DNA of 35,753 nucleotides from CAZFBA01 sp964517135 (GCA_964517135.1 CAZFBA010000036.1:1-35753); one strand, 5' to 3'. Shown: positions 24,412 through 33,869, numbered from the stretch's first letter. Made by a program: numbers and translations. Notes: generated by a model not told the origin, from the letters alone.

Positions 24412-25413
24412 ATGACTTATCTTGCAATATTAATAATCATACTTGCTATTTCAGGTGTAGCAGCTTATATAGTCTTTACTCTGATCCCTGAAGAAGAATC
24501 AGAAGAGATGAAATTAACCAAAAAAAGACTGCTTAAGATCAAAAATAAAGAATATGACGTACCTGAAGAAACAGATTTACAAAAAGGCAAAGGGCTTATT
24601 AAAGCTATTATTAATGATGAACAATACCGGTTTGCAGCCTTTGCCAGAATACTAGAACAGTTTAACCTTATTCAAAATCTAAAACACACTTTAAAAATTG
24701 CAGGCATAAAAACAGATGTCTCTCTGTTTGTATTTACAAACATAATATTGTTTTTTGGCGGTTATGCTGTTGGCTTCTTCCTTAAAGGACCTGTCGGAGG
24801 CCTTTTAGGAGGAACTATTCTTGGTGTTGGAGTGCCGTTTTTTGTCATTAAATTTAAAACCAATAAAAGACTTAACCTGTTTAGCAGTCAGTTACCCGAT
24901 GCACTGGGACTTGTTGCAAGTTCTCTAAGAGCCGGGCACTCAATAAACGCTGCTTTTGCTATTGTCGTTAACGAACTATCTGACCCCATAGCAGGTATTT
25001 TTAGAATGGGATGTGAAGATATGAACCTCGGCAGGAGCACTAAAGAAGCACTGGAAAATATGATTAATAATATGCCAGGCAGTATCGACCTCAGGTTCTT
25101 TGTTACGGCTGTTCTAATTCAAAGAGAAATCGGCGGCAACCTTGCTGAAATTCTTGATAGCTTAAATGATACCATTAGAGAACGCTTTAAACTTCTAGGT
25201 CAACTGAAAGCACAGACAGCCCAGGCAAGATTATCAGGTATTGTCCTTGCTCTGGCCCCGGTGTTTATTGCAGGCGTCATTTATCTCTTAAACCCTGAAT
25301 ATATGGAGCCTCTTTTTACTCATGCGCTGGGTAAACTTGCTGTCGGTATTGCTGTTTTTCTGGGTGTTGTAGGCTATCTGGTCATTAAAAAGATTACAAC
25401 CATTAAGGTGTAA
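24412..25413 (+). CDS. tadB: Tad pilus inner-membrane platform protein TadB
   Basis: A 333-residue type II secretion F-domain protein. An N-terminal membrane helix (3-24) precedes a cytosolic charged segment. Two helices (about 101-145) are followed by the F domain (LPDALGLVASSLRAGHSINAAF, about 161-181, to IQREIGGNLAEILDSL, about 242-257). Two C-terminal helices (about 283-330) end the protein. It forms the platform that CpaF drives, together with TadC. It starts 21 nt after cpaF. Confidence 0.93.
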   Translation: MTYLAILIIILAISGVAAYIVFTLIPEEESEEMKLTKKRLLKIKNKEYDVPEETDLQKGKGLIKAIINDEQYRFAAFARILEQFNLIQNLKHTLKIAGIKTDVSLFVFTNIILFFGGYAVGFFLKGPVGGLLGGTILGVGVPFFVIKFKTNKRLNLFSSQLPDALGLVASSLRAGHSINAAFAIVVNELSDPIAGIFRMGCEDMNLGRSTKEALENMINNMPGSIDLRFFVTAVLIQREIGGNLAEILDSLNDTIRERFKLLGQLKAQTAQARLSGIVLALAPVFIAGVIYLLNPEYMEPLFTHALGKLAVGIAVFLGVVGYLVIKKITTIKV

Positions 25414-25427
25414 AAGGTTAATATGTT

Positions 25428-26387
25428 ATGGATTTAATTCTTATTGTTATATTTTCAATACTTGTAGCTATATTATTATACTTGATTATTGATGCAACTA
25501 CTGAAGAAGAAGAAATTCTTCAGGAACGACTCGATCGTATCAATAAAATGAAAGAAGATAACGAAGAGCGAATTATTAAGAAAAAAACCAATTTTATTGA
25601 ATATTTTATCACTGCATATATTGAACCTTATGTAAAATCAAAACACAAAGCCCCGACAGATGAAGATAGAGACCCCAAACAGGATGAACTGAGATTATTG
25701 CTTATGCAATCAGGAAAACCTTTTAGTGACGATGATATTATTAAATTTAAAGCAAAACAATATTTCGTTGCTCTGGTGTTTACTGTTATCGGCCTTATTG
25801 CAGGTATTATAGTTACTATCCAAAACTTTAACCCTCAAATGGTCTTTATTACAGCTGCTTGCTCAGGTTTTTTCGGGTTTATATTTCCAAAATTACAATT
25901 AAGAATGACTATCAAAAACCGTTATGCAGAGATTGCTTATAACCTTCCTGATTCTCTTGATCTGCTAGTTGTATGCGTTGAAGCAGGCCTTGGCCTTGAT
26001 GCTGCCCTTACCAGAGTCGCAAACGAACAGATGAGAACAGCACCAATTCTGGCAAGAGAATTCGGGCGTGTCAGTAAAGAAATCTTATCAGGCATACCCA
26101 GGCAGGAAGCATTTAGAAACCTTGCTGCCAGAAATAACCTCCCTGATCTTAAATCTTTTGTTGCACTGCTTATACAAACAGATAAACTGGGTACCAGTAT
26201 TGCTCAATCTCTAAGGGTTTATGCAGATACAGTCAGAACTAAAAGACGGCAAAAAGCTGAAAAACTTGCAGCAGAAGCCTCCGTTAAAATGGTTATACCG
26301 CTGGTATTATTTATTTTGCCCTCAATGTTTGTTGTTCTGCTGGGCCCAGCAGTATTAAACCTTATACAGCAGTTTACTGGCGGCTAA
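25428..26387 (+). CDS. tadC: Tad pilus inner-membrane platform protein TadC
   Basis: A 319-residue partner of TadB with the same fold. A membrane helix (about 2-22), a long Lys/Glu-rich segment, helices at about 110-160, then the F domain (YNLPDSLDLLVVCVEAGLGL and LIQTDKLGTSIAQSLRVYA) and a final helix (MVIPLVLFILPSMFVVLLGPA). Its ATG is 14 nt past the tadB stop. It is the last gene of the operon and a terminator follows. Flp pilin, prepilin peptidase and TadE/F-type minor pilins are not in the window. Confidence 0.93.
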   Translation: MDLILIVIFSILVAILLYLIIDATTEEEEILQERLDRINKMKEDNEERIIKKKTNFIEYFITAYIEPYVKSKHKAPTDEDRDPKQDELRLLLMQSGKPFSDDDIIKFKAKQYFVALVFTVIGLIAGIIVTIQNFNPQMVFITAACSGFFGFIFPKLQLRMTIKNRYAEIAYNLPDSLDLLVVCVEAGLGLDAALTRVANEQMRTAPILAREFGRVSKEILSGIPRQEAFRNLAARNNLPDLKSFVALLIQTDKLGTSIAQSLRVYADTVRTKRRQKAEKLAAEASVKMVIPLVLFILPSMFVVLLGPAVLNLIQQFTGG

Positions 26388-26890
26388 AGGCTTCTGCTAA
26401 ATTAAACGACAGAAAGAATTAAACAATACTGAAGACAACAATTTCAGAAATTTGTAAAAAAAATAAAAAGGAACCTGAAATTTTGGTTCCTTCTTCTCTC
26501 CCCCCACAAACTGAAATACAATCTTCTATTTCCCTACACAGAAATGCTTATTATAATTGAAAATTAGATTAATACTCTCTACCAGAAGCAAGACTTAAAC
26601 TCCGTTTTAATTTTTCAGATGCTCAAAATAAAATGTTCATTGAATTAAAAGCAACTAAAAAAGAAAAGTTGCTATTGAAAAGTATGAAATGAAACAAATT
26701 GTAATATAAAAAGTATATATTAATTCTGTAAAACTTTAGTGGAGTAAGGAATATTGCTATAAAAATGATATAATATTTGGTTTTGAGCTAACACTTATGC
26801 ACTTGTTTTTTGGGCAGTTATACCATTCCACGTAAATAATTAATAGATGCTGGCCTCTATAATCTGGAATCTATACATTACTTTCAAGTA
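26388..26890. other. 503-nt non-coding region after tadC
   Basis: The region between the convergent tadC and cysteine-cluster genes contains the terminator (26468-26492) and repeat D copy 2 (26819-26898), plus a short GCAACT...AGTTGC hairpin (26651-26672). A TTATGCACTTG at about 26796 resembles an isolated end of repeat C. A TATAAT at 26769-26774 has no -35 partner. No believable ORF was seen. Confidence 0.65.
26468..26499 (+). terminator. Intrinsic terminator of the cpaC-tadC operon
   Basis: An 8-bp stem AAGGAACC (26468-26475) / GGTTCCTT (26485-26492) with a 9-nt loop is followed by CTTCTTCTC on the plus strand. It lies about 80 nt after the tadC stop. The U tract is interrupted by C, so strength is uncertain; the A-rich left flank could help it act in both directions. 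Confidence 0.75.
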
Positions 26891-26898
26891 TCAGTATA
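26819..26898 (+). repeat. Dispersed repeat D, copy 2
   Basis: It matches 19298-19380, with identical left (ATACCATTCCACGTAAATAA) and right (GAATCTATACATTACTTTCA) parts and a different centre. Its right end runs over the last codons and stop codon (26891-26893) of the leftward cysteine-cluster gene, so the repeat supplies that gene's stop. Confidence 0.85.
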
Positions 26899-28033
26899 TC
26901 AAGTATTTTAATAAACTTAAACGATATTTATTTCTTACATTTTCTATAAAGCGGGCATTGTGACCTATGTAATATCTTTCTGTAACTCTGATAGCCAGTT
27001 CAGTATGAAAGGGTTCTATTGTCTCGCTGTCGTCTACATATGCCAGGGCCTTTGCATACCAGAGAGTAATGCAATATGTAATTATCATAGCGACATAAAT
27101 CCCTTCAAAGCTATGTTTATGGACAAATAAAATATTTCTATTCAATATATTTAAAAGGTATCTTAATAAAAGCAGGTTGCTATGTTTGTCAGAACTAAAG
27201 TCAAGGCTTTTCATTGATGATAGATCAAGGTTTTCTGCAATAATGGGTTCTTTAAGAGTACCTTTATTCTTAAAAATAAGAAATGCATCTGGAAATATTT
27301 TTTTTTTGCGCAAAAATATTGCATTAAGAAGATTGATATTAAATTTATAGTTATGCTTTTGATCTGGTTGCAGTTCTAAGAATTCTTGAAAAAGTTCAGT
27401 TATAGAGAGTTCTTTCTCTGTTCGGTGTCTTTTAATAAGCTTTTGAAGAATACTATAACCGCTGTATAGCTGAAACCCCCACTCTTTAACAGGAATATTA
27501 AGACATTTTGAATATAGATAAAAGCTTACGACGGCTTGAACGCTGTTTATTGTTTTAACATCAGTAGTATTGCCATGGTATAATGCTATTTTATCAGGGA
27601 ATTCAAATATATCAAACTTTGAAATAAACTCCTCAATAAGATAATCTTGAACCGGGTTGCCTTGATTCTGCAGAATAGCCTTACAATAAAATGAATAATC
27701 AACATAGAGCCTGCCATTTTTATCTCTGGCAAAAGCAAAAGGAAATCGCAGGCATTCTTCGGGTTTAAAATCTTCAGCAATGTTCTTATGAATGCCGCAT
27801 AACTTTGATTCAGGGTCAAAAAACACACAGGTACCATCTTTTTTTGGCAGGTATATTGAGTTATTTATGGTTTTAAAGCAGGTTTGTTCTTTTTCGAGGA
27901 TAGTTTTAATATAGGGCTCTTTTAAAAGCTTTTCATATAAACGAGTATTGACAGGTAAATTCCAGACATTGCAGCATTCACCACATTGAATACAGCTAAA
28001 ATTCTGTTTTAAGAAATCTTTAAAGTGATTCAC
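26891..28033 (-). CDS. YkgJ/FliB-type cysteine-cluster protein
   Basis: A 380-residue protein whose N terminus has the metal-binding CxxCxxCC cluster (CIQCGECC, residues 14-21) with further cysteines in GTCVFFDPESKLCGIH and FKPEECLRFPFAF. This is the hallmark of the YkgJ/UPF0153 family, which includes flagellin lysine-N-methylase FliB and proteins of unknown role that bind zinc or an iron-sulfur cluster. The remaining about 270 residues are helical and unassigned. No flagellar gene is near, so a methylase role is unsupported. It begins 5 nt after the M23 peptidase gene, so they share a transcript. Its stop lies within repeat D copy 2. Confidence 0.8.
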   Translation of the reverse strand: MNHFKDFLKQNFSCIQCGECCNVWNLPVNTRLYEKLLKEPYIKTILEKEQTCFKTINNSIYLPKKDGTCVFFDPESKLCGIHKNIAEDFKPEECLRFPFAFARDKNGRLYVDYSFYCKAILQNQGNPVQDYLIEEFISKFDIFEFPDKIALYHGNTTDVKTINSVQAVVSFYLYSKCLNIPVKEWGFQLYSGYSILQKLIKRHRTEKELSITELFQEFLELQPDQKHNYKFNINLLNAIFLRKKKIFPDAFLIFKNKGTLKEPIIAENLDLSSMKSLDFSSDKHSNLLLLRYLLNILNRNILFVHKHSFEGIYVAMIITYCITLWYAKALAYVDDSETIEPFHTELAIRVTERYYIGHNARFIENVRNKYRLSLLKYLIY

Positions 28034-28038
28034 CTTGT

Positions 28039-29586
28039 TTAGAAGAATGAATGCGGGTTGTGGTGGCGCCCATTAACAAGTACTTCATAGTGCAGATGAG
28101 AGCCTGTAGACCATCCGGTAGAACCCATCTTTGCTATAACCTGACCTGCTTTAATAGGTTGACCGGGTGAAACAAGTAGAACACTGGCATGAGCGTATCT
28201 TGTTGATATGCCGTTGCCATGGTCTATTATAATACACTTGCCATAGCCACCTGACCAGCCGCTGTTTATGACTACACCATCTTTTGTAGCTATAATAGGT
28301 GTACCATGAGGTGCTGTTATGTCAATACCGGGGTGAAACCCTCCCCATCTTGGCCCGTATGGAGATGAGACGGTACTTGACGAAGGGACAGGCCACATCA
28401 TTTTTGATGAATCATTAAGACTATTAAAATAAGCAGTACGGTTAGAGCCTGAAATAGACCGTGAAGCAAGCAGATTTCTTGGTATTTTACTATAAATGCC
28501 AGAAGGTCTTGATGTTGTATTAACAATATCAGTTGTTACCGGTATAGCTATTTTATCTCCACGTTTTACATTGATGAGATCTTTGTCAGGGTTTGAGCTT
28601 ATAAGATCTGAAATGGATACTTTATATTTCTGGCTGATAGATAAAATACTTTCACCACTTGAAACGGTGTGTTTAATTGAATTTGAAGAGATGACCATAA
28701 TAGGTTCATCAGGTGTAAGTGCTTTATTAGTAATTTTTGTGGTATCTGTGATTACTTTTATTTTTGATGATGTTTGTTTGGCCGTTGGCAGAACTTTAAT
28801 TGTTCCGCTTGACATAAGATGTTTAATATTGTCACGTTCTTGTTCAGTAATCTGGCCGTTAACGTTCCAGTTGACTGATGCAAGCCGTCGTGAATTAAGC
28901 ACATCTTCTTTCTGGTTATTTGCCTGCATAGTTACCTGGCTGAAAAAAGTTAATATGCTACAGCCAAGCAGAATCGCAGCACCAATAGTAGTTTTTCTAT
29001 AGGCCGGAAACTTATTAACGACAAAGTCACTAACGTTATAGGCATATTCTTTAGCAAGTTCACCGGAACCTGATAGATAGTTACGACTTCTGTCGATTGC
29101 TTTATTAAAGGCAGGTTTAACAGGTTGAAGCATGGCTTTAACAGTTGCAACTTCTTCTGGAGAAAAATCAATAATATTGATTCTTGTTGAATGTAATTTT
29201 TCAAGCAATAAAATGGCAGGTCTTAAAACCTCAAGTTTATTTAATTTTGAGGCCATAGAAAAAGCAAAACAGGTTTTAGCAAAAGCAAGTGTTAAAACCA
29301 GCTTAACGGCATTTATTGTGCTGGAAATAAAACCAGTTATTTTTTTAAGAAATAGACTATTATTGTTATTCTTTCTGGTTTCTACTTTTGTTTGAATTTT
29401 GTTTTGAGAGGCCTGAACTTGTTGCCTGAGGGCATCGAAGCTTTTTTCTCTATCTTCTGTTTCTTTTGATTTGCTGCCCATCAGATAATCAAGTATTTCA
29501 TCTTTACTTTGATCGTTAATATCGTTATGATTATTTCTTCCGACATCCCTATTATTTTCAGTATCCAGGTTAGATACCATATCCAA
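28039..29586 (-). CDS. LysM and M23 metallopeptidase envelope protein
   Basis: A 515-residue cell-wall enzyme or morphogenesis factor. Residues 1-195 are Asn/Lys-rich and partly hydrophobic (about 85-112). A membrane helix at about 199-219 anchors it. A LysM domain (about 305-349: HTVSSGESILSISQKYKVS to GDKIAIP) binds peptidoglycan. The M23 domain (about 396-515) has its zinc ligands: HPGID (His418, Asp422) and HLHYE (His499), plus RYAH (His466). It is therefore probably an active endopeptidase, unlike EnvC/NlpD types. The N-terminal position of the helix, without a cleavable signal peptide, implies a large cytosolic part. Confidence 0.92.
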   Translation of the reverse strand: MDMVSNLDTENNRDVGRNNHNDINDQSKDEILDYLMGSKSKETEDREKSFDALRQQVQASQNKIQTKVETRKNNNNSLFLKKITGFISSTINAVKLVLTLAFAKTCFAFSMASKLNKLEVLRPAILLLEKLHSTRINIIDFSPEEVATVKAMLQPVKPAFNKAIDRSRNYLSGSGELAKEYAYNVSDFVVNKFPAYRKTTIGAAILLGCSILTFFSQVTMQANNQKEDVLNSRRLASVNWNVNGQITEQERDNIKHLMSSGTIKVLPTAKQTSSKIKVITDTTKITNKALTPDEPIMVISSNSIKHTVSSGESILSISQKYKVSISDLISSNPDKDLINVKRGDKIAIPVTTDIVNTTSRPSGIYSKIPRNLLASRSISGSNRTAYFNSLNDSSKMMWPVPSSSTVSSPYGPRWGGFHPGIDITAPHGTPIIATKDGVVINSGWSGGYGKCIIIDHGNGISTRYAHASVLLVSPGQPIKAGQVIAKMGSTGWSTGSHLHYEVLVNGRHHNPHSFF

Positions 29587-29857
29587 ACTCCTTAGTTGTT
29601 TGTAAGTCTTATATAGCTTATATCGTAATAAATAATGCTCATTTAGTCTGAATATACCTGTGTTTAGTGTCCATTTACTTCGATATATATTCTTATCATT
29701 ATAATGTGCTTCTCAAAATAAGGCTAATTTATTAATTCAGTGGGTTTTGTGTGAAAAATTTATATTCAGTGAATAATATAATACAACCATAGTGTGAGGT
29801 AAACAAATTATCGCTTCAGAAGATAAAACTGTAACAGAATGATAAAAAACTTAAAAT

Positions 29858-31198
29858 TTAATATAATTTCTTAACACTGGCTATAAAGAAGCCATCGGTA
29901 AGGTGTTCAAACGGTAAAAAGAGCGCATATCTGGTCTCAAAAGTCTCTTTAAGGTTATCCGGCAGAAAATTCTTTATATCAAGGAGTTCAAAGTTTTTAT
30001 TTTCATCCAGAAACTTATTTATAACTTCAATACCTTCTTCTGGTTCGATGCTGCATACGCTATAAACCATTATACCGCTCTGTTTTAGCAGTTTAGTAGC
30101 ATTATTAAGCAATTTTAGCTGTGTTTGAGGAAGTTTAACAAGGTCACTTTTTCTTCTGTGCCATCTGGCATCAGCTCTTTTATTAAATACACCAGTGTTA
30201 GAGCAGGGTGCATCAATGAGTATTTTGTCTGCAAGGTTATTTTCAGGCATGGTAAAAGTAGTACCATCATCATGAATGCATTCAATAATGTTAACGCCAA
30301 GCCTGTAGCAGTTTTGTTTTATACGTTTAATTCGGTCTTCTTTGATATCTATGGCGTAGATTTTACCTTTATTATTCATATATCCAGCAGATTGAACAGT
30401 CTTTATGCCTGGTGCAGCACACAGGTCAATAATGGTTTCACCTTCTTGAGGAGATAAAATGTCGACAACGAGGCTTGATAATTCATCCTGAACAAACCAG
30501 TGCCCTTCATAAAAGCCTGGTATCTGGGTTATAAGACCTGCATTACCTATCTTCAGGCATTGTGGCGAGATAGTTGAGGGTGTTGGGTGTATATGAACTT
30601 CTTCCAGTTCATTTAATACCTCTTCATAACTTGCTTTAATTCTGTTAATATTAATTGTTACCTGTGGTGAAGTATTGTTAAAACTAAGGAGAGACATTGT
30701 ATTGTCTAGTCCAAAGTTGTCAAGCCAGCGTTTGACAACCCATTTAGGGTGTGAAAATTTTATTGAAAGCGCATAAGAGCGGTTTCTGGAGATTTTAGGA
30801 AATTTGATGGCAGGCCGTTGTTTTATTAAGTTTCTTAAAATACCGTTAACAAATGTAGATACTTTTGTGTTCTCAACTATTTTACACAGTTCAACAGTAC
30901 TATTTACAGCTGCATATTCGGGTATGCGTGTGTATTCAAGTTGATAAACTCCAAGTCTTAAGATATTTCTAAGATTGAAAGAAAGATGCCGTAGTTCTCT
31001 TTTGCTTATTTTAGATATCAAAAAATCAATAGCCAGTTTATTTCTGGTAACACCATAAATAAGCTCTGTAGCCAGAGCTTTGTCTTTTTTATTTAATTTT
31101 CGGGATTCAAAAGCCGACGAAAGTGCTTCGTCGGCATATATCTTTCGTTCTAATATATCATTTAAGGCTTCGAGTGCAACTAATCGTGGATTGGCCAT
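29858..31198 (-). CDS. rsmB: 16S rRNA (cytosine967-C5)-methyltransferase RsmB
   Basis: A 446-residue SAM enzyme making m5C967 in 16S rRNA. The N-terminal NusB-like domain (about 1-130) contains LATELIYGVTRNK and LRLGVYQLEY. The methyltransferase domain has DLCAAPGIKT (259-268), LIDAPCSNTGVF (Cys332) and YSVCSIEPEEG (catalytic Cys382). The length is normal. One common Gly in the SAM loop (CAAPGGKT) is Ile here. Its ATG overlaps the stop of the upstream peptidase gene (TAATG), so translation is coupled. It is the last gene of the def-fmt-yugP-rsmB unit. Confidence 0.96.
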   Translation of the reverse strand: MANPRLVALEALNDILERKIYADEALSSAFESRKLNKKDKALATELIYGVTRNKLAIDFLISKISKRELRHLSFNLRNILRLGVYQLEYTRIPEYAAVNSTVELCKIVENTKVSTFVNGILRNLIKQRPAIKFPKISRNRSYALSIKFSHPKWVVKRWLDNFGLDNTMSLLSFNNTSPQVTININRIKASYEEVLNELEEVHIHPTPSTISPQCLKIGNAGLITQIPGFYEGHWFVQDELSSLVVDILSPQEGETIIDLCAAPGIKTVQSAGYMNNKGKIYAIDIKEDRIKRIKQNCYRLGVNIIECIHDDGTTFTMPENNLADKILIDAPCSNTGVFNKRADARWHRRKSDLVKLPQTQLKLLNNATKLLKQSGIMVYSVCSIEPEEGIEVINKFLDENKNFELLDIKNFLPDNLKETFETRYALFLPFEHLTDGFFIASVKKLY

Positions 31199-31953
31199 TA
31201 ATTTCTACGTAAAAACAATATGTAAACCCAGTAAAGTAAGTTTATCACAGCATAGAGAGCAGTTGCAACATAAGTCAGGGCTGCTGCTGTGAGAACTTTT
31301 TTAGAGTCTCCGATTTCATGATCAGAAAGTATTCCGACAGTTCTGAGTTGTTGAAGGGCTCTGGCACTGGCGTCAAACTCTACGGGCAGTGTAATAAACT
31401 GGAAAAGCACCACGGCAGCATATGCTACAACGCCTGCCAGTGCAATTGTTTGTCCCAGTCCATACATACCCATCCAGGCCATCATTATAAACCCTGCCAT
31501 TAGTAAGAAAATACCAAATTTGTCTCCGAATGAAGCAACAGGGAAGAATGTTGATCTAACCTTGATCGGGAAATATCCTTCGTTTTCCTGTATTGCGTGG
31601 CCTACTTCGTGCGCTGCTACAGCTATGGCAGAAATAGATCTTCCGTAATAGTTTTCTTCAGAAAGTCTTACGGCATTTGCTCTGGGGTCATAGTGGTCAG
31701 AGAGCTGGCCACCGATGGCTTCTATTCTTACTGGGCCTTTTGAATGTGAATTATTTACGGCAGTAGTACCTGAGAGGCCGTTATAGCTGAGTATTCTTTC
31801 AGCAACTTCTGCTCCTGTGAGCCCTGAGCTGGAAGCTATCTGGAGATATTTTTTATAAGTATTTTTAACATATAGTTGCGGGCCAAAAATGAGTATAATG
31901 CCCACTATCATTACCAGTAGGTATAATGAATCAACGAAAAACATATAGTTCAC
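31198..31953 (-). CDS. YugP-type membrane zinc metallopeptidase
   Basis: A 251-residue DUF2265/peptidase M-type membrane protein. An N-terminal helix (about 4-25), the zinc motif AVAAHEVGHAIQE (His and Glu of HExxH), then two helices around 145-195 and a C-terminal helix (about 226-248). VEFDASARAL carries the downstream acidic ligand region typical of the family. The substrate is unknown; family members are proposed to act in membrane protein quality control. It lies 119 nt downstream of fmt, and its stop overlaps rsmB. Confidence 0.88.
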   Translation of the reverse strand: MNYMFFVDSLYLLVMIVGIILIFGPQLYVKNTYKKYLQIASSSGLTGAEVAERILSYNGLSGTTAVNNSHSKGPVRIEAIGGQLSDHYDPRANAVRLSEENYYGRSISAIAVAAHEVGHAIQENEGYFPIKVRSTFFPVASFGDKFGIFLLMAGFIMMAWMGMYGLGQTIALAGVVAYAAVVLFQFITLPVEFDASARALQQLRTVGILSDHEIGDSKKVLTAAALTYVATALYAVINLLYWVYILFLRRN

Positions 31954-32072
31954 CTCTTTTTCTAGAAATTATCAACTCAAATATTTTTGACGATGGTTGG
32001 TTTGATTTGTTTCTTTTATTATACATTTTAAAAATGTTGGTATGGGTTGTTTTTTATAATTATTTAAGAATT

Positions 32073-33029
32073 TTATTCATTAGTTTGTATAAACATGTCG
32101 CCTGGTTTGACTCTTGCCCCTCGGGCCCAATCTTTAGCAGGCATAACAGGTTTATTAGGTGGTTGCAGTTCCAGTAATTCAATGTATCCATCACCGGTGC
32201 GAACCTGTATAGCTGTTTTGGTTATGTTTATTATGCTTCCGGGTTTAAATTCTTTGTTATCATCTGATATACCGGGCATAAAGCTTTTGTTGATTTTAAT
32301 AATTTTTCCGTTAAAACTGGTATATGAGCCGGGCCAGGGTCTGGTTCCTCTTATGATATTGTGTATATTGAGGGTAGTATCATTCCAGGATATGTTTCCT
32401 TTTTCTTTTTTGAGTTTTGGTGCTTTCGTAGCTTTTGAGTGATCCTGTTTTACGGGGGTTATAGTACCCTGACAAAGTCCTAGAACTGTATCTGCAAGCA
32501 CACGGGCTCCAATATTTGATATATCACGGGTCAGTTTAATAGAATCGTAATCCAGAAGAATGGGCACTTCGTGTTTTATGAGTATATCGCCGCAGTCGAT
32601 ACCTTCTTCAGTGAGCATAGTTGTTACGCCGGTTTTTTTGTCTCCGTTAATGATGGCCCATTGAATCGGGTTTGGCCCCCTGTATTCAGGTAAGAGTGAC
32701 GCATGCAGGTTAATAGTACCCAGCGGGGGTATATCCAGTATTTCTTTTGAGAGTATTTGTCCGAAAGCAACAGTTACAAAGGCGTCTGCATTTGAGTTTT
32801 TGAGGTAGTCGATGACTTCTTTATCGTTTTTAATTTTTGAGGGTTGCAGATAGAAAATTTCATTTTCAAGGGCATATTGTTTAACGGGTGATATTTGCAG
32901 TTTTTTGCCTCTGCCTGCGGGCCTGTCTGGTTGGGTTATAACGGCAATAACGTCTATGAGTTCGGCGTGATGTAGTAGCCTTAGAGATGGTACAGCAAAT
33001 TCAGGAGTTCCCATGAAAACTATTTTCAT
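32073..33029 (-). CDS. fmt: Methionyl-tRNA formyltransferase Fmt
   Basis: Adds formyl to initiator Met-tRNA using 10-formyl-THF. At 318 residues the length is normal. The N terminus MKIVFMGTPEFAVPSL, the RPAGRGKKL segment (37-43), the catalytic NLHASLLPEYRGPNPIQWAI (Asn107, His109) and EGIDCGDIL (Asp147) are all conserved. The usual GAAP after YR is GPNP here. The C-terminal OB-fold tRNA-binding domain follows from about 205 (GNISWN, IIRGTRPWPGSYT). It is 21 nt after def in the classic def-fmt order. Confidence 0.97.
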   Translation of the reverse strand: MKIVFMGTPEFAVPSLRLLHHAELIDVIAVITQPDRPAGRGKKLQISPVKQYALENEIFYLQPSKIKNDKEVIDYLKNSNADAFVTVAFGQILSKEILDIPPLGTINLHASLLPEYRGPNPIQWAIINGDKKTGVTTMLTEEGIDCGDILIKHEVPILLDYDSIKLTRDISNIGARVLADTVLGLCQGTITPVKQDHSKATKAPKLKKEKGNISWNDTTLNIHNIIRGTRPWPGSYTSFNGKIIKINKSFMPGISDDNKEFKPGSIINITKTAIQVRTGDGYIELLELQPPNKPVMPAKDWARGARVKPGDMFIQTNE

Positions 33030-33050
33030 TTCTGGTTACCTAAAGACAGT

Positions 33051-33668
33051 CTAAAACGATTTTTCGGTTAGTTCCTCTTCTTCATATGAGGGTAGTTTTT
33101 CTTCGCACTTTTTCATTATTAATTCTTCCAGTTCAGTTTCTTCAAGGAGGTAGTCATCCTGAACAGGTGGAAGAGCCTTTTCTTGCAGTGCTTTATTGGT
33201 CTCGAATCTGTTCATTGTGTGGTCTACAAAAAGAATGCCGTCAAGGTGATCAGTTTCGTGTTGAATAGCTCTGCACAGAAGGCTGCCGTCATCTACTTCT
33301 ATAGAAAAAGGCTTATTTTTGTGGTCTTTTGCCCTGACAATAATCTTTTCATATCTTTTAACGTGAGTATAAACATCGGGAAAGCTCAGGCAGCCTTCAT
33401 AGCTGAGAACTGCTCCTTCTTTTTTAACTATTCTGGGGTTAACAAATACCATCGGGTTAGGAGGTTCATTGCCGGTAGCTACATCGATGACAAACACTCT
33501 CTGCGAAATGCCTATTTGAGGGGCGGCAAGCCCGACCCCATTAGCGGCATACATTGTAGCCAGAAGGTCGTCTATGAGTTTTCTTGTTTTTGAAGTAAAT
33601 TTATGAACTTCTTTGCAGGGTTTTCTTAAGACTTCTTCACCATATTTTTGTATTTCAATAATTGACAA
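33051..33668 (-). CDS. def: Peptide deformylase Def
   Basis: A 205-residue metalloenzyme that removes formyl from nascent peptides. The three motifs GVGLAAPQIG (45-54), EGCLSFP (91-97, metal ligand Cys93) and QHETDHLDG (His137, Glu138, His141) are intact. A C-terminal charged tail of about 35 residues (QDDYLLEETELEE) is longer than in minimal deformylases. It heads the minus-strand def-fmt-yugP-rsmB unit. Upstream, 33669-33869 is non-coding with AT-rich sequence. Confidence 0.97.
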   Translation of the reverse strand: MSIIEIQKYGEEVLRKPCKEVHKFTSKTRKLIDDLLATMYAANGVGLAAPQIGISQRVFVIDVATGNEPPNPMVFVNPRIVKKEGAVLSYEGCLSFPDVYTHVKRYEKIIVRAKDHKNKPFSIEVDDGSLLCRAIQHETDHLDGILFVDHTMNRFETNKALQEKALPPVQDDYLLEETELEELIMKKCEEKLPSYEEEELTEKSF

Positions 33669-33869
33669 TTTGATATTCCTATTATTCAGGGGGTTCTAAC
33701 AAACAAACGATAACAAACTATTTTAATAGTTATTATACCTTTTAAATTATTAGAAGAAAAATCACCAGATTTATAACCTGATATTTAATTTTACCACTAA
33801 AATAGACCAGCGTATAACTAAGATAACAGATTTTTTTGTTTGCAAAACCAGAAGAGTGTTTACTATATT

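Noticed and set aside
26769..26774. TATAAT as a promoter -10
   Set aside because: No -35 box at 16-18 nt upstream, and only repeat D and the antisense of a gene lie downstream.
33081..33593. Plus-strand frames of 60 and 136 codons opposite def
   Set aside because: Antisense shadows of the conserved deformylase gene with no signature of their own.
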